NCBI GenBank assembly: GCA_009843915.1 | Contig: VYCM01000037.1 | Span: 1 to 64,000 of the forward strand | Origin: Acidimicrobiaceae bacterium | GTDB lineage: Bacteria > Actinomycetota > Acidimicrobiia > Acidimicrobiales > Aldehydirespiratoraceae | Direction: 5' to 3' | DNA: 64,000 bases | Shown here: positions 62,012 to 64,000 of the stretch, piece by piece | How the letters are laid out: each line of letters opens with the position of its first letter | Numbering within the stretch: position 1 is the stretch's first letter | Program-made: the position numbers and the translations under genes | The notes under the pieces: model-generated | Databases searched by the model: none | What the model saw: the letters and a program-made list of their open reading frames with translations, nothing else | Told to the model about the DNA's origin: nothing

Positions 62012-62909
62012 GGCCGATCGGCTCCAGGAACTTGCGCATAATGGCCACACAGTTGTCCGGCTGCTCCAGCTGGAGGAAGTGCGTGGCGTCGGGCAGGAAG
62101 TCGTAGTCCACTGTCAGCATCTCGCCGAAGTCCAGCGTCGGAAGGTACGAGTAGGGCAGCGTCGGATCGGCGCCGATCACCTTGGTCGGGCATTGCAGAG
62201 CATCCAGATCGACCAGCACCGCGAAGATCCTGGCATGAGCCATGATCTGCGCCTCGTGCTCCCGGGGGAAGCGGAGTTCGAAGCCGGAGCCGTTCTCAGC
62301 CTCGCGCAGGGTGGTGCTCGCCATCAGGTGATGAACACCGGGGACCATTTGCCTGAACGGGGGCAGGAAGGCGAGCAGGTCGGCGTAGGCCTCCAGGGTC
62401 TTGAACTGATAGGTGCGCTGCTCGGCCATCTTGGCGGCGCGCTTGATGGCCTCGTCGAACTCGTTGCGGGTCTCCACCGGCTTGCGCAGGGGGGGATCGA
62501 ACAGGACGAGAGCCGAGAACCGGCGACCTTCGGTGGTGGACAGCAGGGGCGCCAGCGACGACACCGAATGGAATACGCCCACTTGCGGCTTGGCGCCGAA
62601 GTGGCTGTCGATGGCGTCGAGGACCCGGTCATGGTCGTCGACGAAGGTGGGGACGGTGTGGTCCGACAGTGGACTGGCCGCGTTCCAGCCGTGGCTCCTG
62701 AGGTCGTAGACGACGACGTCGAACTCGTCTGTCAGCAGCGACCAGAACGGGTAGTAGAGATCAATCGAGAGACCGATGCCGTGGCTCAGGACGAGCCTGG
62801 TTCCCTCCGGGTTCCCGTGCCGGCGCACGGCAATGGTGGAATCCCCCTCCACCGGTACCTCGTGGACCGACAGTGGCTCGGGAAGGATCCAGTCAGCTTC
62901 CGAGGCCAT
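62004..62909 (-). CDS. alpha/beta hydrolase, possible chain-release enzyme of the PKS
   Basis: This 301-aa protein has 'LVLSHGIGLSIDLYYPFWSL' (oxyanion-hole HG), 'VVVYDLRSHGWN', a nucleophile region 'VGVFHSVSSLAPLLS' in which Ser replaces the last Gly of the usual GxSxG elbow, an acid near 'KVIGADPTLPYS' and the catalytic His in 'DATHFLQLEQPDN'. Its stop overlaps the PKS start, so the two are made together. A thioesterase-like release or editing role is the natural guess. It carries a leaderless-type promoter. Confidence 0.83.
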
Positions 62910-62916
62910 CGGGTGG

Positions 62917-62922
62917 ATCGTA
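62917..62922 (-). promoter_or_regulatory. -10-like box, leaderless start of the hydrolase-PKS operon
   Basis: TACGAT on the minus strand is followed by seven bases and the ATG at 62909. No Shine-Dalgarno sequence precedes the ATG, so leaderless initiation at the first codon is likely. Confidence 0.45.
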
Positions 62923-62935
62923 CCGGGTGCCGGGG

Positions 62936-62952
62936 CCGGCCCCGAAGGCCGG
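62936..62952 (-). terminator. GC hairpin between the permease and the PKS operon
   Basis: CCGGCC and GGCCGG flank a five-base loop (UUCGG on the minus-strand RNA) just after the permease stop, within overlapping palindromes (CGGGGCCGGCCCCG; GGGCTAGCCC). It has no T-run. It would separate the permease transcript from the PKS operon, whose -10 box lies 14 bp further on. Confidence 0.4.
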
Positions 62953-62953
62953 G

Positions 62954-64000
62954 CTAGCCCGTCTCGCTGACTTGTACCGTCACGACATCGAGCCCATGGA
63001 ACTTCTGGTGGTGCACCGACGAGGCGTAGTGCTTCAGCAGCCTGAGTGAGATCTCGCCCTCCTCCATGCCCGCCGCGCTCTGAGACTCCTCGCCCAGGTG
63101 GGCCAGCCGATCCTCGAGGTTCTGCTCGTCGAACACGGCCAGGAACTCCATCTCCACAACCGTGCCGCTGTGACGGGCCACGACGATCAGGCTGGGCGCG
63201 CCGTCAACGGAGCGGTCGCCTCCCTGTTGCAGCAGGCTTGCCAGTGTCTCATCGCCCGCCGAGCGAAGTCGCTGTGCCGCAGGCTCGTCCCATCCGATGT
63301 CGGCCGCGAAGCCGCGGAGGAACTCGTCGATCTCGCGGACGGCCGATGGGTGCAGGTCGACCCGCAGGCGCGCCCGCCGGCCCCGGCTCGTCAGCTCCAC
63401 GAACTGGGTAATCAGCACCGCGACGAGAGCACCGGCCAGCATGCCGTTGTCGAGCAGCGGCCCCCATGTCTCGCCCATCAGGTCTGCGCCGATGGTCTGG
63501 TTGTCCAGGCCGACGCCCACCGAGAACGCGATTCCCACGGTGAGGGCCTTGCCCCGGTCGAGGCCGTCACTGACCACGGTCTGGATGCCGCTGACGAAGA
63601 GGATGCCGACGGCGGTGAGCAGGTAGGCGCCCATGACCGGGCTGGGGATGGCGAGGAGCACGGCCGTCACCTTGGGCAGCAGGGACAGCACCACCATGAG
63701 CGCCCCGACGGCATAGCCGACCCGGCGGGCGGCCACGCCAGTGAGGTTGATCAGTGACGGGCTCGACGACGAGTAGACGCTGGTCGGCGGCGTGCCGGCC
63801 AAGCCTGAGAGCAGGATGCCGATCCCGTTGGTGTTGAGCGAACCCTGCACCAGCCGGAAGTCGGTCACTCGGGGCCGGCGCCATGAGACCTGCTGGATGG
63901 CGATGGAATCGCCGATGTTCTTCACGCTGCCCACCAGGGCCACCACCACGAAGGCCGGCAGCAGCGCCCAGAAGTCGACGCCGGGAGTCAAGTCGAGTCC
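62954..64000 (-). CDS. NCS2-type (xanthine/uracil) permease with C-terminal cytosolic domain, 5' part beyond window
   Basis: The frame stays open to the window edge; the track's start at 63991 is an internal TTG, so the gene begins outside. The visible 349 codons hold the last membrane part of a nucleobase-cation symporter ('LNTNGIGILLSGLAGTPPTS', 'SPVMGAYLLTAVGILFVSGI') and then about 130 soluble residues ('DEFLRGFAADIGWDEPAAQR', 'LRLLKHYASSVHHQKFHG'). The soluble part recalls degenerate histidine-kinase-type ATPase or anti-sigma folds and is not part of ordinary permeases. The substrate is probably a purine or pyrimidine base. Confidence 0.82.
   Translation of the reverse strand, partial: GLDLTPGVDFWALLPAFVVVALVGSVKNIGDSIAIQQVSWRRPRVTDFRLVQGSLNTNGIGILLSGLAGTPPTSVYSSSSPSLINLTGVAARRVGYAVGALMVVLSLLPKVTAVLLAIPSPVMGAYLLTAVGILFVSGIQTVVSDGLDRGKALTVGIAFSVGVGLDNQTIGADLMGETWGPLLDNGMLAGALVAVLITQFVELTSRGRRARLRVDLHPSAVREIDEFLRGFAADIGWDEPAAQRLRSAGDETLASLLQQGGDRSVDGAPSLIVVARHSGTVVEMEFLAVFDEQNLEDRLAHLGEESQSAAGMEEGEISLRLLKHYASSVHHQKFHGLDVVTVQVSETG

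Overview
The window is strongly GC-rich, densely coded DNA with many GTG starts and 4-nt start/stop overlaps. At least five genes carry a -10-like TANNNT hexamer 6-8 nt before the start codon, the pattern of leaderless mRNAs. Together with an F420/flavin LLM-type oxidoreductase and BMP- and SBP1-type lipoproteins, this suggests an actinobacterium, perhaps marine or host-associated Acidimicrobiia. The last point is inference, since there is no rRNA or marker gene here. I see no tRNA, rRNA, CRISPR array, IS element or phage gene, and no gene-free stretch longer than about 185 bp.

Layout. (1) 1-5.4 kb, minus strand: the 5' part of a DUF1989-GcvT fusion gene, a membrane protein, then an ammonium transporter (amt) operon with three microproteins of 41-74 aa and three 20-bp tandem repeats upstream, two small membrane proteins and an XRE-cupin regulator. 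(2) 5.4-13.2 kb, plus: a TauD-like dioxygenase, a histidine phosphatase, then VOC protein, cupin, HyuA, HyuB and an acyl-CoA ligase. (3) 13.2-17.1 kb, minus: a molybdenum hydroxylase whose Mo and FAD subunits are fused, plus its 2Fe-2S subunit. (4) 17.1-20.1 kb, plus: an ADP-forming acyl-CoA synthetase and an enoyl-CoA hydratase. (5) 20.2-28.2 kb: a Rieske oxygenase (minus), diverging from a complete BMP-type ABC importer followed by an isopenicillin-N-synthase-like oxygenase (plus). (6) 28.2-40.9 kb: an HSL-type hydrolase, an HpsN/HisD-like dehydrogenase with an SDR, and a sugar import and catabolism operon (SBP1, two permeases, NagB-like protein, Gfo/Idh/MocA, BadF-type kinase, GH4), facing a bicupin-ROK pair. 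(7) 41.0-48.6 kb, minus: a compact nine-gene operon of Rieske oxygenase, flavin reductase, E1-alpha, E1-beta, free lipoyl domain, SDR, Mch, SDR and LLM oxidoreductase. (8) 48.7-62.9 kb, minus: a lipid/polyketide locus of alpha/beta hydrolase, large type I PKS, free ACP, Sfp-type PPTase, PhyH dioxygenase and amidase. (9) The right edge holds the 3' part of an NCS2 permease gene with an extra cytosolic domain.

The two most unusual systems are (7) and (8). Region 8 encodes one fully reducing, C-methylating PKS module (KS-AT-DH-MT-ER-KR-ACP) followed by a second KS from which the AT appears to have been cleanly removed. A free ACP with its own promoter, a PPTase and a PhyH oxygenase lie directly downstream. 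The design fits synthesis and tailoring of a methyl-branched acyl chain and recalls, from memory, the Sup-type small PKSs of sponge symbionts. Region 7 combines a Rieske/flavin-reductase pair and a 2-oxoacid dehydrogenase E1 with only a lipoyl domain, together with Mch (methenyl-tetrahydromethanopterin cyclohydrolase family) and an LLM protein of the broad class that includes Mer. This hints at oxygenative attack on a substrate coupled to an unusual one-carbon or lipoyl-carrier route.

The rest of the window is a chain of catabolic modules for small organic compounds (amines or hydantoins, heterocycles or aromatics, sugars or amino sugars, perhaps sulfonates), each with its own uptake or activation step.
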